Shown: positions 28,415 to 37,163, counted from the stretch's first letter. The stretch is DNA of 64,000 nt from Bdellovibrionales bacterium (GCA_016714165.1 JADJNU010000001.1:1550001-1614000), one strand, 5' to 3'. Numbers and translations are program-made. Notes: a model not told the origin generated them from the sequence alone.

Positions 28415-30286
28415 CTACTTTTTTTTCGCAGGTTCAGCCTTTATTTTAGTTGTCGCCACTTTTTTAGAAGTCGAGGATCTCGCCTTTGCAACTTTCTTTG
28501 TCGTACCCCTCTGTTTGGTCTTAGAGTTATCGACGTCTTCAGAGGAAGAATTCATCTCGATTTCCTCTTCAACAAACTCTTCCCCCATGTCACCATCCTC
28601 ACCAGCATCAGCGGCCTCGTCGCCTAATCCCAAACGATGAGCCTGCTTCGCTTTCAGCACCGAAAGTTTTCTTTCTGCAACCGCCAATTCGCTTTCTGCC
28701 ACATCCGCATCTCGGCCAAGAAGTTTCTGAAGTCCATCTTGAGCATTCTTCTTTCGCTGCTGACTTGCTCCGCTGATTCGAACCAATCCGTCCACAAGAA
28801 TAGGTCCAAACTTTTCGATATGCAGAATTTTTCTCTCGAGATCGGCAGCCTTATCTTCAGCTCGAATGTGGCGAGAGAGCTTTTGTCCCGCCTGCATCAA
28901 CGTCCTTCGAATTTCCTCAACAAGCTCATCGCTTGCATCAATTGTCTCTTTGGAGGCGTTCTTAAATTTGATAAAGGGTGAAGTCACGCTCACGGCAAAA
29001 ACAAAGGATCCGAGCGGCAGGGAGTTCTTTGCCTGCTGAAGGCCGTAGGCTCTCCAATTGACCGATTCGACCGCTTTGGTTATCGCGCAGGCTGCTTTGT
29101 CAAACTGCAGAGGCACTCGATTGGCGAACCTCAGGAGTTGAATCATCGAATCGTTGGCATCGGAAGGCTTATTCAGGAAACGGGCAATAGCGACCTCAAC
29201 AACTGTCGGCTTAAAATCACATATTCTCGGTTTTCGGGTCACAACACTAAAAAAATCGACATCTCCCAATCGGTGAATACTTTTTGACAATCCCTCTTCT
29301 CCAACCGTCAACACGGATTTTGTCGAAGGGCTGACCAATTCAGTGTTCTGGACGACTTGAAAAACCTTTTTGAATTCATCTTCCTTGAAGGAACTAAGTC
29401 CGGAACTCAAAAGTCCTTTGGGCAAACCATTTTTCACGAAATCCTTGATCGTTGCATCAGTCACCCGAGAAAAGCCCTTTCTCAGAAAATTATCAAGTGA
29501 GATACGTCCGTAAAGATGAGCATGAGTAATGAACTCGCCCAACTTCATGGTGTGCGGATGAGGCAAGGTTGCCGCAGGTATGTGGGGAACTTCATCGGAC
29601 ACTCGCACCACATGAACCAAATCATTCTCCAACAGCTTGTAGTGAAGAGTCATATGTGGGTTGACCAGTGTTGTCCCATCAAGGTACGTGATCACTCCAC
29701 CGTCTCCATTGAGTTGAACACGCCCATCAATTCGAAACTCAACTCGAGTCCCATGCGGCCTATCCCAATCAATCGTCTCTTTGTTCTTCACGATCCCCTT
29801 GTTACCCTTTATATCAACGTCAATCTGGGCTTTGGTTGCCTTTCGCATCTTTGCCGTTTTGCTGATAACCTGAACACCTGCCGCATTCGTCAACTGAGCC
29901 CAAGTCGTTGCGGCTGAAATTCCAATCCCCTGTTGGCCACGAGAACATTGTCCCCGACCGAATTTGGAAGAAGCGAGGTATTCACCGAAAACCTTGGCTA
30001 GATCTTCAGATTCTATTCCAGGTCCATTGTCTTCGACTATGATTTCAATTAGATCAGATGTCTTTGAAGAACCCTTATCGAGCCGATGAATAAAAACACT
30101 GAGCTCGGGAGCTATCCCGGCCTCCTCACAGGCGTCCAGGGCATTGTCAACAGCCTCCTTCAGAGTGGTTAAAACAGCTTTTGTTGGCGACGAAAAACCC
30201 ACCTGCTGAAGATTTTTCGCAAAATATTCTGCGGTGCTACTTGTTGTGATCTTTGACACTGGCAATCTTCCTTTGGTTCGTAACAA
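28415..30286 (-). CDS. top6B: DNA topoisomerase VI subunit B
   Basis: The 623-residue ATPase subunit has a complete GHKL fold: EAVDNALDA at 44-52 (Mg-binding Asn), EDNGPGI at 85-91, and the SSKFGRGQCSRGQQGIGIS ATP lid at 106-124, which is the Top6B signature. H2TH and transducer regions follow, with the conserved Lys region RVPLQFDKAACAI. The end is an acidic patch followed by about 45 residues rich in Lys, Thr and Ala, including AKARSSTSKKVATT, probably a disordered DNA-binding tail. It is the promoter-proximal gene of the topoisomerase VI pair. Confidence 0.94.
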   Translation of the reverse strand: MLRTKGRLPVSKITTSSTAEYFAKNLQQVGFSSPTKAVLTTLKEAVDNALDACEEAGIAPELSVFIHRLDKGSSKTSDLIEIIVEDNGPGIESEDLAKVFGEYLASSKFGRGQCSRGQQGIGISAATTWAQLTNAAGVQVISKTAKMRKATKAQIDVDIKGNKGIVKNKETIDWDRPHGTRVEFRIDGRVQLNGDGGVITYLDGTTLVNPHMTLHYKLLENDLVHVVRVSDEVPHIPAATLPHPHTMKLGEFITHAHLYGRISLDNFLRKGFSRVTDATIKDFVKNGLPKGLLSSGLSSFKEDEFKKVFQVVQNTELVSPSTKSVLTVGEEGLSKSIHRLGDVDFFSVVTRKPRICDFKPTVVEVAIARFLNKPSDANDSMIQLLRFANRVPLQFDKAACAITKAVESVNWRAYGLQQAKNSLPLGSFVFAVSVTSPFIKFKNASKETIDASDELVEEIRRTLMQAGQKLSRHIRAEDKAADLERKILHIEKFGPILVDGLVRISGASQQRKKNAQDGLQKLLGRDADVAESELAVAERKLSVLKAKQAHRLGLGDEAADAGEDGDMGEEFVEEEIEMNSSSEDVDNSKTKQRGTTKKVAKARSSTSKKVATTKIKAEPAKKK

Positions 30287-30394
30287 GGAAAAAGTAACTT
30301 CTTCCCAGAACTACTTTAAGGGGAAAAGCCTGGTAATTTGCAAGGATAAAAAAATAATAGCCCCCCATTCATCGCGCAACGCAAAGCCAAAACT

Positions 30395-30697
30395 CTAATC
30401 CCCGGCGGGGTGCAACTCATTCTTTCGCACGAAATGCTCCCCGTGCAAATGGTATTTTTTATCTTGATTGCATTGAAGGCAGGCGGCGACAACATTTCTT
30501 CTCGTGGTCATGCCTCCTCGCACAATGGGAACTTTATGATCCATCGTCAGCTGCCGAGGAGCAAATGACTGCTCACAGTAATAGCAACGACCTCGGCCAA
30601 CTTGTTGCCGCCACCATTGGCTCTGACGCAAATCTCGAGCCTTGGCACGTTCACGCTTTTGATGGCCCTCATCGGCCGGAGTGAAGAAAAAATCCAT
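30395..30697 (-). CDS. HNH endonuclease domain protein
   Basis: The 100-residue product has a compact HNH/McrA-type fold. CYYCEQSF gives the first zinc-binding pair, TMDHKVPIVRGG the catalytic Asp-His, RNVVAACLQCNQDKKYH the Asn and the second Cys pair. The first 35 residues are basic. It sits 108 bases upstream of the topoisomerase VI operon on the same strand. Small HNH proteins of this kind are widespread and can be repair, phage or housekeeping nucleases. Nothing nearby indicates a restriction system, so its role is open. Confidence 0.82.
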   Translation of the reverse strand: MDFFFTPADEGHQKRERAKARDLRQSQWWRQQVGRGRCYYCEQSFAPRQLTMDHKVPIVRGGMTTRRNVVAACLQCNQDKKYHLHGEHFVRKNELHPAGD

Positions 30698-30952
30698 TGG
30701 CCCCCACCTACCACATTAATTGGCCCTTTCCCAGAACTATTGCGCTACGTATTATCAGAGGGCCCAAGATGTCAGCTACCCAGAGCCATCCGGCTCTCAT
30801 CTTCTGCAAAATGGCGATTTTTGGAGACATTTTTTGGTGAAATTCTGAGGACTGCCTTGTCAAAAAGGAGAGAAGAGAGTTAAATGAAGGCTTTCTTGGC
30901 ACATTGACGCGTTAGCACAATGTCAATTCTCAACTGCAGGAGGACTGAAACC

Positions 30953-31183
30953 ATGACACTGGAGCAGATCGAGACACGTATTCGCCAGGCTTTCCCTGAT
31001 GCCGACGTTGCCGTCTTTGACCTGACGGGCGGGGGTGACCACTGGGAGGTTCGCGTGGCTTCCTCCAGTTTTTCTGGAAAAACTCGAATTCGTCAGCACC
31101 AGTCTATTATGGATCTCTTTGCAAAGGAATTAAAATCAAACGAAGTTCACGCCCTTTCTATTAAAACTTTGATTAAAACCTAA
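30953..31183 (+). CDS. BolA-family protein
   Basis: This encodes 76 residues from ATG 30953, which is preceded by a near-perfect ribosome site (AGGAGG). The BolA fold is recognisable in MTLEQIETRIRQAFPDADV, GGGDHWEVRVASSSFSGK and the conserved C-terminal HALSIKT, where the His may bind an Fe-S cluster. It is followed 14 bases later by a CGFS glutaredoxin. BolA and monothiol glutaredoxins form [2Fe-2S]-bridged complexes, so the pair probably traffics Fe-S clusters or senses iron. Confidence 0.92.
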   Translation: MTLEQIETRIRQAFPDADVAVFDLTGGGDHWEVRVASSSFSGKTRIRQHQSIMDLFAKELKSNEVHALSIKTLIKT

Positions 31184-31197
31184 ACGGAGAACAAGAG

Positions 31198-31542
31198 ATG
31201 AATGAACAGACCAAAGAGAGAATTGAAAACCTGCTCAATCAAAATAAAGTAGTCCTTTTTATGAAAGGAACTCCCCACTTTCCCATGTGCGGCTTTTCAG
31301 CAAGGGCCATTAGTATACTTCAGGATCTCAAAACAGATTTTGCTACTTGCAATATCCTCGAAGACGAAGAGATTCGCGCGGGAATAAAGGAATATGGCAA
31401 CTGGCCAACCATACCGCAACTTTATATCAACAAAGAGTTGGTTGGTGGTAGCGACATCATGATGGAAATGTTTCAATCGGGTGAGCTTCTCCAGTTGCTC
31501 TCTACTCCGCAATCTGAGCCAACTCCGCAAGTACAGAGTTAA
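31198..31542 (+). CDS. grxD: Monothiol glutaredoxin (Grx4 type)
   Basis: The 114-residue product shows the CGFS active site in FMKGTPHFPMCGFSARAI, then WPTIPQLYINKELVGGSDI, the glutathione-binding TIPQ and GGSD motifs. It coordinates a [2Fe-2S] cluster with glutathione and transfers clusters to target proteins. It is co-directional with the bolA-like gene. The last 15 or so residues (QSEPTPQ) are an extra polar tail beyond the family core. The 3' end overlaps by 41 bp the end of a convergent secreted-protein gene. Confidence 0.94.
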   Translation: MNEQTKERIENLLNQNKVVLFMKGTPHFPMCGFSARAISILQDLKTDFATCNILEDEEIRAGIKEYGNWPTIPQLYINKELVGGSDIMMEMFQSGELLQLLSTPQSEPTPQVQS

Positions 31543-32281
31543 ACAGAGTCTCCAAACCCTCTCTTTCCTTGTCGGTGGGCACGCGCTCACTGGTCAGGGC
31601 AGAAAGCACGTAAGTCAAGGAACGCTGGGCATTTACGACAAAGACCGATTCGAAACCAAACAGCCCGTGGGCCTCCAACACAAAGGAGCTCTCTGCCCGA
31701 TCAGGAAAAACACCCTTAATTTTAAGGGATTTAACAAGAGAAGAACCAACTGAAACAGGGGTCAGTTCAAGGATCGCATCAACTGTTCCGTCTGGCCTGA
31801 CGCTATGATCAAGGCTCAAATTATAGAAGCCTTTGCCATTGATCTTTTTTATGACGTCTTCAATGGACTCCGCATATTCGGTGAAGATGTCCTTTGGATT
31901 TGAAGTACGTATTGAAAGGCTCGCCTGACCAGAAGCAAAACTTTGTTGAGTCTTTTCATCCTGGTAAAGAGTCAAATCAATCAGAGACTCGCCGGGCCCA
32001 AGCGGAATCCCCTCCACCTCTGCCCAACTCCAAATCAGACCACCGCCGGTAACAAGCTCTTCTGTCCCATCCGGTGTCGGAACATTCTCCAGCTCTCCCC
32101 TTGTAATCCTGATATCAAAATGGCTTCTTCCATTTCGATTCAACTCTCTGCGAATATAACTGTTTGCCTTATAGAAGGTCGAAGGGTCAATGGGTCCGGC
32201 GGCCGCAGATAAAAAGACACAGGAACCCGAAAGTAAAATCGCAAAATAAGAAGTCCACTGAACAAAAAATCGCTGAAACAT
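31502..32281 (-). CDS. Secreted protein of unknown function
   Basis: The 259-residue product has a signal peptide (residues about 1-28, ending SAAAG). The mature part is a mixed alpha/beta soluble domain with no cysteines or recognised motif. The repeated pattern of hydrophobic strands (ESLIDLTLYQ, GFYNLSLDHSV, AILELTPVSVGSSLVKSLKI) suggests a beta-sandwich or lipid-binding fold. It overlaps the glutaredoxin end by 41 bp tail to tail; neither frame looks unnatural there. Probably periplasmic. Confidence 0.65.
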   Translation of the reverse strand: MFQRFFVQWTSYFAILLSGSCVFLSAAAGPIDPSTFYKANSYIRRELNRNGRSHFDIRITRGELENVPTPDGTEELVTGGGLIWSWAEVEGIPLGPGESLIDLTLYQDEKTQQSFASGQASLSIRTSNPKDIFTEYAESIEDVIKKINGKGFYNLSLDHSVRPDGTVDAILELTPVSVGSSLVKSLKIKGVFPDRAESSFVLEAHGLFGFESVFVVNAQRSLTYVLSALTSERVPTDKEREGLETLFNSVLAELAQIAE

Positions 32282-32335
32282 TCACACCCCCCCCGTGAAA
32301 AGTTGGGATACTATGCTTCATAACAAAAGGAAAAA

Positions 32336-32533
32336 TCAACTCTCGCGAAAGGATTGAAGGAAAAAATAAATAGGGCAAAATCCCCAGGAAGCTGACGCCA
32401 AAAAATAAAAGCCCAGGTACGACCAAAAAGGACCACCCAGAAAAGACCAGGTCAAAAGGAAAACACCGAAAACGTATCTGAGAACCCGGTCCCAATAGAG
32501 CATATTTCTGCGCAAACCCGCCTCCCGTACCAT
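32336..32533 (-). CDS. Small DUF2892 (YgaP-like) inner-membrane protein
   Basis: The 65-residue product has the DUF2892 pattern: an N-terminal DRVLRYVFGVFLL segment, two membrane helices joined by a short turn (GGPFWSYLGFYFL), and a conserved GFCPIYFFLQ ending with a Cys-Pro pair. The family forms two-helix membrane hairpins, sometimes fused to rhodanese domains. A longer competing frame in the same place (32187-32495) has no family resemblance. It begins just before an 8-bp tandem repeat that may lie in its promoter. Confidence 0.68.
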   Translation of the reverse strand: MVREAGLRRNMLYWDRVLRYVFGVFLLTWSFLGGPFWSYLGFYFLASASWGFCPIYFFLQSFRES

Positions 32534-32543
32534 TGGAGCTTTT

Positions 32544-32583
32544 AGCCCATTAGCCCATTAGCCCATTAGCCCATTAGCCCATC
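32544..32583. repeat. Five-copy 8-bp tandem repeat upstream of two divergent genes
   Basis: The unit AGCCCATT is present four times exactly and a fifth time as AGCCCATC. It lies 10 bp in front of the DUF2892 gene (minus strand) and about 130 bp before the MFS carrier start (plus strand). Copy-number change would alter promoter spacing for either gene. It is a different sequence from the repeat at 27.2 kb but has the same unit length. Confidence 0.88.
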
Positions 32584-32713
32584 AGTGTTAACATTGGCAA
32601 TATTTCACGTCTATATCAATATTCGTCATAATCGTCCCGCGTTTGCCTTTATTATTCCTTCAAGGGACGTAAATCTGTTGGCCCAAGCCAATCCTCTCTT
32701 TACAATATCTCCC

Positions 32714-34018
32714 ATGTCGTTGCACCTTGCCTTAAACCACAAAAAATTCACTCCACTATTTTGGACCCAATTTCTGGGAGCCCTCAACGATAATTTTCTC
32801 AAAAATTCTTTGGTATTAATGATTACATTCAAGAATGTGCAAGTATTCGGATTGGGTGCGGGAGAGCTCGTTGCCCTGTCTGGTGGGATTTTTATCCTTC
32901 CCTTTTTTCTCTTTTCCACACATTCGGGCCAATTAGCCGATAAAATTGAGAAAACTCTTTTGATACGCGCCACTAAAATAGGGGAAATCCTCATCGTAAC
33001 TCTTGCCGCAATTGGTTTCTATTTTGAATTCTACACAGGCCTTCTCTTTGTATTATTTCTCATGGGCGTTCATTCCACTTTTTTTGGGCCCGTAAAATAC
33101 AGTATAATCCCGGATCTAGTTCCTCATACCCAGCTGACAGCAGCCAACGCCTATGTAGAGCTTGGCACCTTTATTGCCATTCTTGTTGGAACTATTGGAG
33201 GTGGATTGGCAATTAACTTCGGTGGCTCATTGTGGTTCATCATCACGGGGCTCATTTTTGTTGCGGTTTTAGGTCTGTGGGCGAGCACGAAGATACCTCC
33301 CGTTCGAGTTGGACAACCCGATCTCAAAATCAATCTGAATCCCTTCCCTACTATGTTTGCGTTTGGAAAAATTATTCGGGAACAGAAACTCATTTTTTGT
33401 TCCGTCCTTGGGATCTCCTGGTTTTGGTTTTTTGGAGCCGCTGTTTTAAGTCTCCTTCCTGTTTATGGAAAAGATTTTCTCGGAGCCGGACCCGCCGTCA
33501 TCACCGCCTTTTTAGCAAGCTTCACGGTGGGAATTGGATTGGGCAGCATTGTCTGTGAAAAACTCTCCTCAAAGCGAGTCGAATTGAAACTCGTGCCGAT
33601 TGGATCATTAGGTATTTCAGTATTTCTCACTGATCTTTTTTTTGTTTCGCCGTCTTGGACTGCTGATTCGAAAGCCCCATTGTCCCTTCTTCTCTTTTTC
33701 CAACATTTCGAGGCCTGGAGAATTTTTGGTGATTTTTTTCTCATGTCTGTTTTCAGCGGGCTTTTCATTGTCCCGCTCTATACTCTGATCCAGCAGCGAA
33801 GCAGATCCGAATCCAGGTCTCGGGTCATTGCTGGAAACAACATTCTCAATTCTGTATTTATGGTCACCTCAAGCCTACTGGTTATGTCCCTTCACCTTAT
33901 GAATCTCAGCCTTCCTCAAATATTCCTCGTCCTGGCATTTCTCAATCTCCTATTTTCGATTTACATTTTTTCGATGGCTCCTGAATTCTTGCAAAGAGCG
34001 ATTCAGAGGGAGGCCTAA
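32714..34018 (+). CDS. MFS transporter, LplT-like (lysophospholipid carrier family)
   Basis: The product is 434 residues from ATG 32714; an in-frame start at 32585 would add 43 residues without family character. About 12 membrane segments are visible. The opening FTPLFWTQFLGALNDNFLKN is typical of the LplT-type major facilitator group, often fused to acyltransferases in other bacteria. SGQLADKIEKTLLIRATKIGE is the loop 2-3 motif and FFGPVKYSIIPDLVP the next conserved block. It may flip lysophospholipids across the inner membrane for re-acylation. No fused acyltransferase domain is present; a plsC-like gene lies 8 kb away. Confidence 0.8.
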   Translation: MSLHLALNHKKFTPLFWTQFLGALNDNFLKNSLVLMITFKNVQVFGLGAGELVALSGGIFILPFFLFSTHSGQLADKIEKTLLIRATKIGEILIVTLAAIGFYFEFYTGLLFVLFLMGVHSTFFGPVKYSIIPDLVPHTQLTAANAYVELGTFIAILVGTIGGGLAINFGGSLWFIITGLIFVAVLGLWASTKIPPVRVGQPDLKINLNPFPTMFAFGKIIREQKLIFCSVLGISWFWFFGAAVLSLLPVYGKDFLGAGPAVITAFLASFTVGIGLGSIVCEKLSSKRVELKLVPIGSLGISVFLTDLFFVSPSWTADSKAPLSLLLFFQHFEAWRIFGDFFLMSVFSGLFIVPLYTLIQQRSRSESRSRVIAGNNILNSVFMVTSSLLVMSLHLMNLSLPQIFLVLAFLNLLFSIYIFSMAPEFLQRAIQREA

Positions 34019-34299
34019 AGGCGTCGCGTCGGAATCTCTTCTGTTCTTCTGTGTCCGCAAACGACACGCTGCTTTATCCTCGCGCAACATTTTCGCTAAC
34101 TCCTCCTTTTCCCGTTTAAGAGTTCGTCACTTTGTGAATATTTTCTCTTTCTCCGCAGAGCTGATTTTGCCCCTCTATTAAGGTCGCAGTCACCCCTCTC
34201 ACTTAAGCCCAGTTTGTCCGATGAATACAGTAGAAGGAAAGACAAAGGTCCCGATTAAGGACCCATGAACAAAGATTTCTCAGGCAAGGGAGAATAGCC
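34019..34299. other. Intergenic region before the phosphorelay operon
   Basis: This stretch of 281 bp between the MFS gene and the response regulator has no supported reading frame. It must contain the operon promoter, but I could not identify a convincing pair of -35 and -10 boxes. The end (AGGGAGAA before the TTG start at 34300) can serve as a ribosome site. Confidence 0.5.
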
Positions 34300-35007
34300 T
34301 TGGGACGAATACTTGTGGTTGATGATGACAAAGACATCCTAAAGTTCACAACGGCCGTTCTCTCTTCTGCAGATCATGTTGTGGCAACGGCAGAAGAGGC
34401 CCTTGGTGCCATAGAACTCCTCAACACAGGCTACTTTGATTTGCTCCTAGCTGATGCCAATTTACCTTATTGCTCGGGATTTGATTTGGTGAGAACGCTC
34501 CGAAAAAATAAGCGTTTTGAACAACTCTCTATTGCTATGCTGTCCGGCAGAAGAGAGAAAAGAGACATTGAAAAGGGAATTCTCGCAGGAATTGACGACT
34601 ACATCATCAAACCGATTGATGTTCTCATTTTTAGTAAGAAGGTGGAAAACTTACTTAATAACAGGGCTCCTGCTGAAATGCCGGAGTTGCAGATTCCGGC
34701 GGATAGCGAGTTCAAACAAACCTCGCTCATGATCGACGCCGACGTTGTCTCCATTTCAGAATTGGGAGTCACTGTGGTGTCTTCGCAGGAGCCAACACTT
34801 CATTCGGTCCTTGAAATTGGCAGCTCCATATTCTTTGAGATCGGCATTCCCTCTCCTCGTGGACGCGTTGTCAGAATAGAACGCCTCAAAGATCTTCGCA
34901 GATGGCAGATCAAGCTCAATTTTGTAGGGGCCGACGTTGGAATGTTGCAGAAAATTCGGGCTTGGATTTTCACGAAAGGTTCCTACCGCGACAAAGCCGC
35001 TGTTTAA
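34300..35007 (+). CDS. Response regulator with C-terminal PilZ-like domain
   Basis: The 235-residue product starts at TTG 34300. Residues 1-122 are a receiver domain: acidic pair VVDDDKD (7-11), phosphoacceptor Asp52 (LLADANLPYCSG) and Lys in IIKPID near 108. After a linker, residues about 143-228 form a beta-rich domain (MIDADVVSISELGVTVVS, GSSIFFEIGIPSPRGRVVRI, KLNFVGADVGMLQKIRAWIF) resembling PilZ-type or YcgR-like barrels. The canonical RxxxR and D/NxSxxG residues of c-di-GMP binders are not clear. First gene of a four-gene phosphorelay operon. Confidence 0.78.
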   Translation: MGRILVVDDDKDILKFTTAVLSSADHVVATAEEALGAIELLNTGYFDLLLADANLPYCSGFDLVRTLRKNKRFEQLSIAMLSGRREKRDIEKGILAGIDDYIIKPIDVLIFSKKVENLLNNRAPAEMPELQIPADSEFKQTSLMIDADVVSISELGVTVVSSQEPTLHSVLEIGSSIFFEIGIPSPRGRVVRIERLKDLRRWQIKLNFVGADVGMLQKIRAWIFTKGSYRDKAAV

Positions 35008-35021
35008 CTGGAGTAGCATTG

Positions 35022-35399
35022 ATGAAAATTTTATTGGCTGAAGATGACCCTAACATTTCACTTATTGCCAAACTGGCCCTTGAGCAGTTAGGCGGCCATC
35101 AGGTCCACGTCGCAACCGACGGGAAGATGGCACTGGAAATGGCCCTCAGCTATGATTTTGATCTTATACTTCTGGATGAAATGATGCCCAAAATGAATGG
35201 ATTATCTGTCTGCAGAAAATATCGTGAATCCCATGTCAACAAGGTTCCTGTCATTTTTCTAAGTGCCAAGTCGCAGGAGTCCGATATTACTGAGTTCAGA
35301 AACGAAGCATTGGGGTATATTCCAAAACCCTTTGACCCCTCCAGCTTGTGCCAAGACATCATGTCCCTGCTCAATCAAAGTGGAAAGGATATCCCATGA
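35022..35399 (+). CDS. Single-domain response regulator
   Basis: The 125-residue product, from ATG 35022, is a stand-alone receiver: acidic pair LAEDDPN, phosphoacceptor Asp52 (LILLDEMMPKMNGL), the Ser/Thr position in FLSAKSQ and Lys in IPKPFDP. There is no output domain, so it probably shuttles phosphate or acts by protein contact. Its stop overlaps the histidine-kinase ATG (ATGA), indicating coupled translation. Confidence 0.9.
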   Translation: MKILLAEDDPNISLIAKLALEQLGGHQVHVATDGKMALEMALSYDFDLILLDEMMPKMNGLSVCRKYRESHVNKVPVIFLSAKSQESDITEFRNEALGYIPKPFDPSSLCQDIMSLLNQSGKDIP

Positions 35400-36763
35400 A
35401 ATCTATTCGCTTTAGACTGCTATCGTTTACTATATTTGCAACTTCCATAATAGTTTATTTCGGAAATCTTTGCCTCACCTCATTTTATGAATACAAAAAT
35501 GCGCAGGGAAGTCTTCGACAGAGTTTCGACTTGCAAGATCGCATTAAACTTCTAGATGTATGGAAATATCAACGTTCAGTGGTCGAAGAACTTCAAGCCA
35601 TTCGAAGTACAATAGAACCAGAACATCGAATGACGAGCCTGAGTAACGTGATACAATCTTATGCTGACAAAAATCCGTCGGCTTTAAGTCGTCGAATCGA
35701 TCATTTTATTCAGAATGAAACAGAATATAGAAAACATCAGCTGCCCCTCACCACTTACTTTGAAAGACGGATAGAGTATTTCTTCGTTGTCATTCTCTCC
35801 GTCATGTTCATCACTCTGCTGATCATCTACGCCTATATTCGCGAAACTGTTTTTAGGGAAATCGATTCCCTCTCCCGTAAAATGATCGACTTTCTGAATC
35901 AAAAGTACACCTACCAGTTCGCCTTACCCTCATCTAACGAAATGGGTGATCTGCAAGCGACATTCAACTCACTGGCTCAGAAAGTTCTTAGCCAAATGGA
36001 TGAGTTGAAAACTCTGGACAGAGCCAAATCCGATTTTTTAAGCATCGCAAGCCATGAGTTGAGAACTCCCCTGACGTCAATCAAGGGTTCACTCAGTCTT
36101 CTAAAAACCGGCGTCGTCGGGTCTCTGAACGAAGCGTCGGGCAACTTGGTGAGAATTGCGGAAAGCGAGACCGATCGCCTCATTCGACTCATTAATGACT
36201 TGCTTGATTTGGCAAAAATTGATGCTCACCGCCTGCCTCTGACAAAAAAATGGTGCTCTCTTAACGAAGTCATCAAACCCACCCTAGAGGGCATTCAAGG
36301 GCTCGCTAAAACGGCGGGAGTTCGCCTGATGCACAATGAGCTCCCTCCGGTAGAAGCACTGATGGATCGCGATCGAATTCAGCAGGTTCTGACAAATCTG
36401 ATTTCTAATGCAATTAAGTACAGCTCAAAAAATAGCTTGGTTCAGATAAACGCCGAAATAGATGGTTCCCAGCAGCTGGTTATATCTGTCCATGATCAAG
36501 GAAAGGGTATCGCACCCGAAGATCAAGATCTCATCTTTCAAAAATTCCGACAGGCCACCAATTCAGAAAACCCACTTGTCAAAGGAACCGGCTTAGGTCT
36601 AGCAATCGCGAAGGCCTTGGTCGAGGAACACCAAGGAATTATTGGCGTTCACTCAACGGCTAAAAAGGGAAGCACATTTTATTTTACACTTGGTGAATGG
36701 AGATTTATTCTGGATAAAGACGAGTCGACCGAGGAGCCTTTCTCAAATGGAGTGGCGGCATGA
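35396..36763 (+). CDS. Membrane sensor histidine kinase
   Basis: The 455-residue product, from ATG 35396, has two membrane segments (about 9-30 and 133-155) flanking a roughly 100-residue periplasmic sensor region. A HAMP-like linker follows (NEMGDLQATFNSLAQKV), then the HisKA H-box SHELRTPLTSIKG and a HATPase domain with the N-box NLISNAIKYSS, G1 HDQGKGIAPED, F-box IFQKFRQA and G2 GTGLGLAIAK. All catalytic boxes are intact. It overlaps both neighbours by four bases. With the HPt gene next door it could feed a multi-step relay to the two receivers upstream. The stimulus is unknown. Confidence 0.93.
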   Translation: MKSIRFRLLSFTIFATSIIVYFGNLCLTSFYEYKNAQGSLRQSFDLQDRIKLLDVWKYQRSVVEELQAIRSTIEPEHRMTSLSNVIQSYADKNPSALSRRIDHFIQNETEYRKHQLPLTTYFERRIEYFFVVILSVMFITLLIIYAYIRETVFREIDSLSRKMIDFLNQKYTYQFALPSSNEMGDLQATFNSLAQKVLSQMDELKTLDRAKSDFLSIASHELRTPLTSIKGSLSLLKTGVVGSLNEASGNLVRIAESETDRLIRLINDLLDLAKIDAHRLPLTKKWCSLNEVIKPTLEGIQGLAKTAGVRLMHNELPPVEALMDRDRIQQVLTNLISNAIKYSSKNSLVQINAEIDGSQQLVISVHDQGKGIAPEDQDLIFQKFRQATNSENPLVKGTGLGLAIAKALVEEHQGIIGVHSTAKKGSTFYFTLGEWRFILDKDESTEEPFSNGVAA

Positions 36764-37107
36764 CCAAATTCGATGATTTGATGAAGAATCTCCGTGTTGA
36801 ATATCTGGAAAGTCTTCCCTCCAAACTCAATGAATTGGAGACTTCCCTCCGAAGCCGAAATTTAGAATGCTTGCGAGAAGATTTTCACAAGCTCAAGGGA
36901 ACAGGAAAAACCTACGGCTTCCCAGAAATCTCGGAGTTGGGCGAAATGATAGAGCGCCTGCTTATTGAACAACCTCAAAATTTTGATCAAATTGTGCCGG
37001 AGGCCATAGAAATTCTAAAAGATATTCACAAAGAACGTCTGGCTTCACGCAGCTTTGACCTGCGAAGCGATGGACGATTTAACGAAATTCGAGCCTTATC
37101 TATTTAA
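36760..37107 (+). CDS. Histidine phosphotransfer (HPt) domain protein
   Basis: This encodes 115 residues. Phosphoacceptor His43 lies in EDFHKLKGTGKTYGFPEIS, the HPt consensus, within a four-helix bundle of suitable spacing (residues 10-95). The last 20 residues are polar. The ATG overlaps the kinase stop. It would relay phosphate between the kinase-bound or free receivers; because the kinase has no receiver domain of its own, the single-domain regulator at 35022 is the natural intermediate. Confidence 0.82.
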   Translation: MTKFDDLMKNLRVEYLESLPSKLNELETSLRSRNLECLREDFHKLKGTGKTYGFPEISELGEMIERLLIEQPQNFDQIVPEAIEILKDIHKERLASRSFDLRSDGRFNEIRALSI

Positions 37108-37163
37108 TTCAGTTTTGGATTGATAGTGATCGTGATATGACCTCCCGTCGGAGGTGAGAATTT

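Noticed and set aside
30395..30697. Restriction-modification or CRISPR-type defence assignment for the HNH gene
   Set aside because: No methylase, specificity subunit, cas gene or repeat array is present in the window.
30708..30902. 64-residue minus-strand frame between the HNH gene and bolA
   Set aside because: No ribosome site or domain; it lies in what is probably the promoter region of the bolA-grxD pair.
32187..32495. 102-residue minus-strand hydrophobic frame
   Set aside because: It overlaps the signal peptide region of the secreted protein gene and the DUF2892 gene, which has a recognisable family pattern in another frame.
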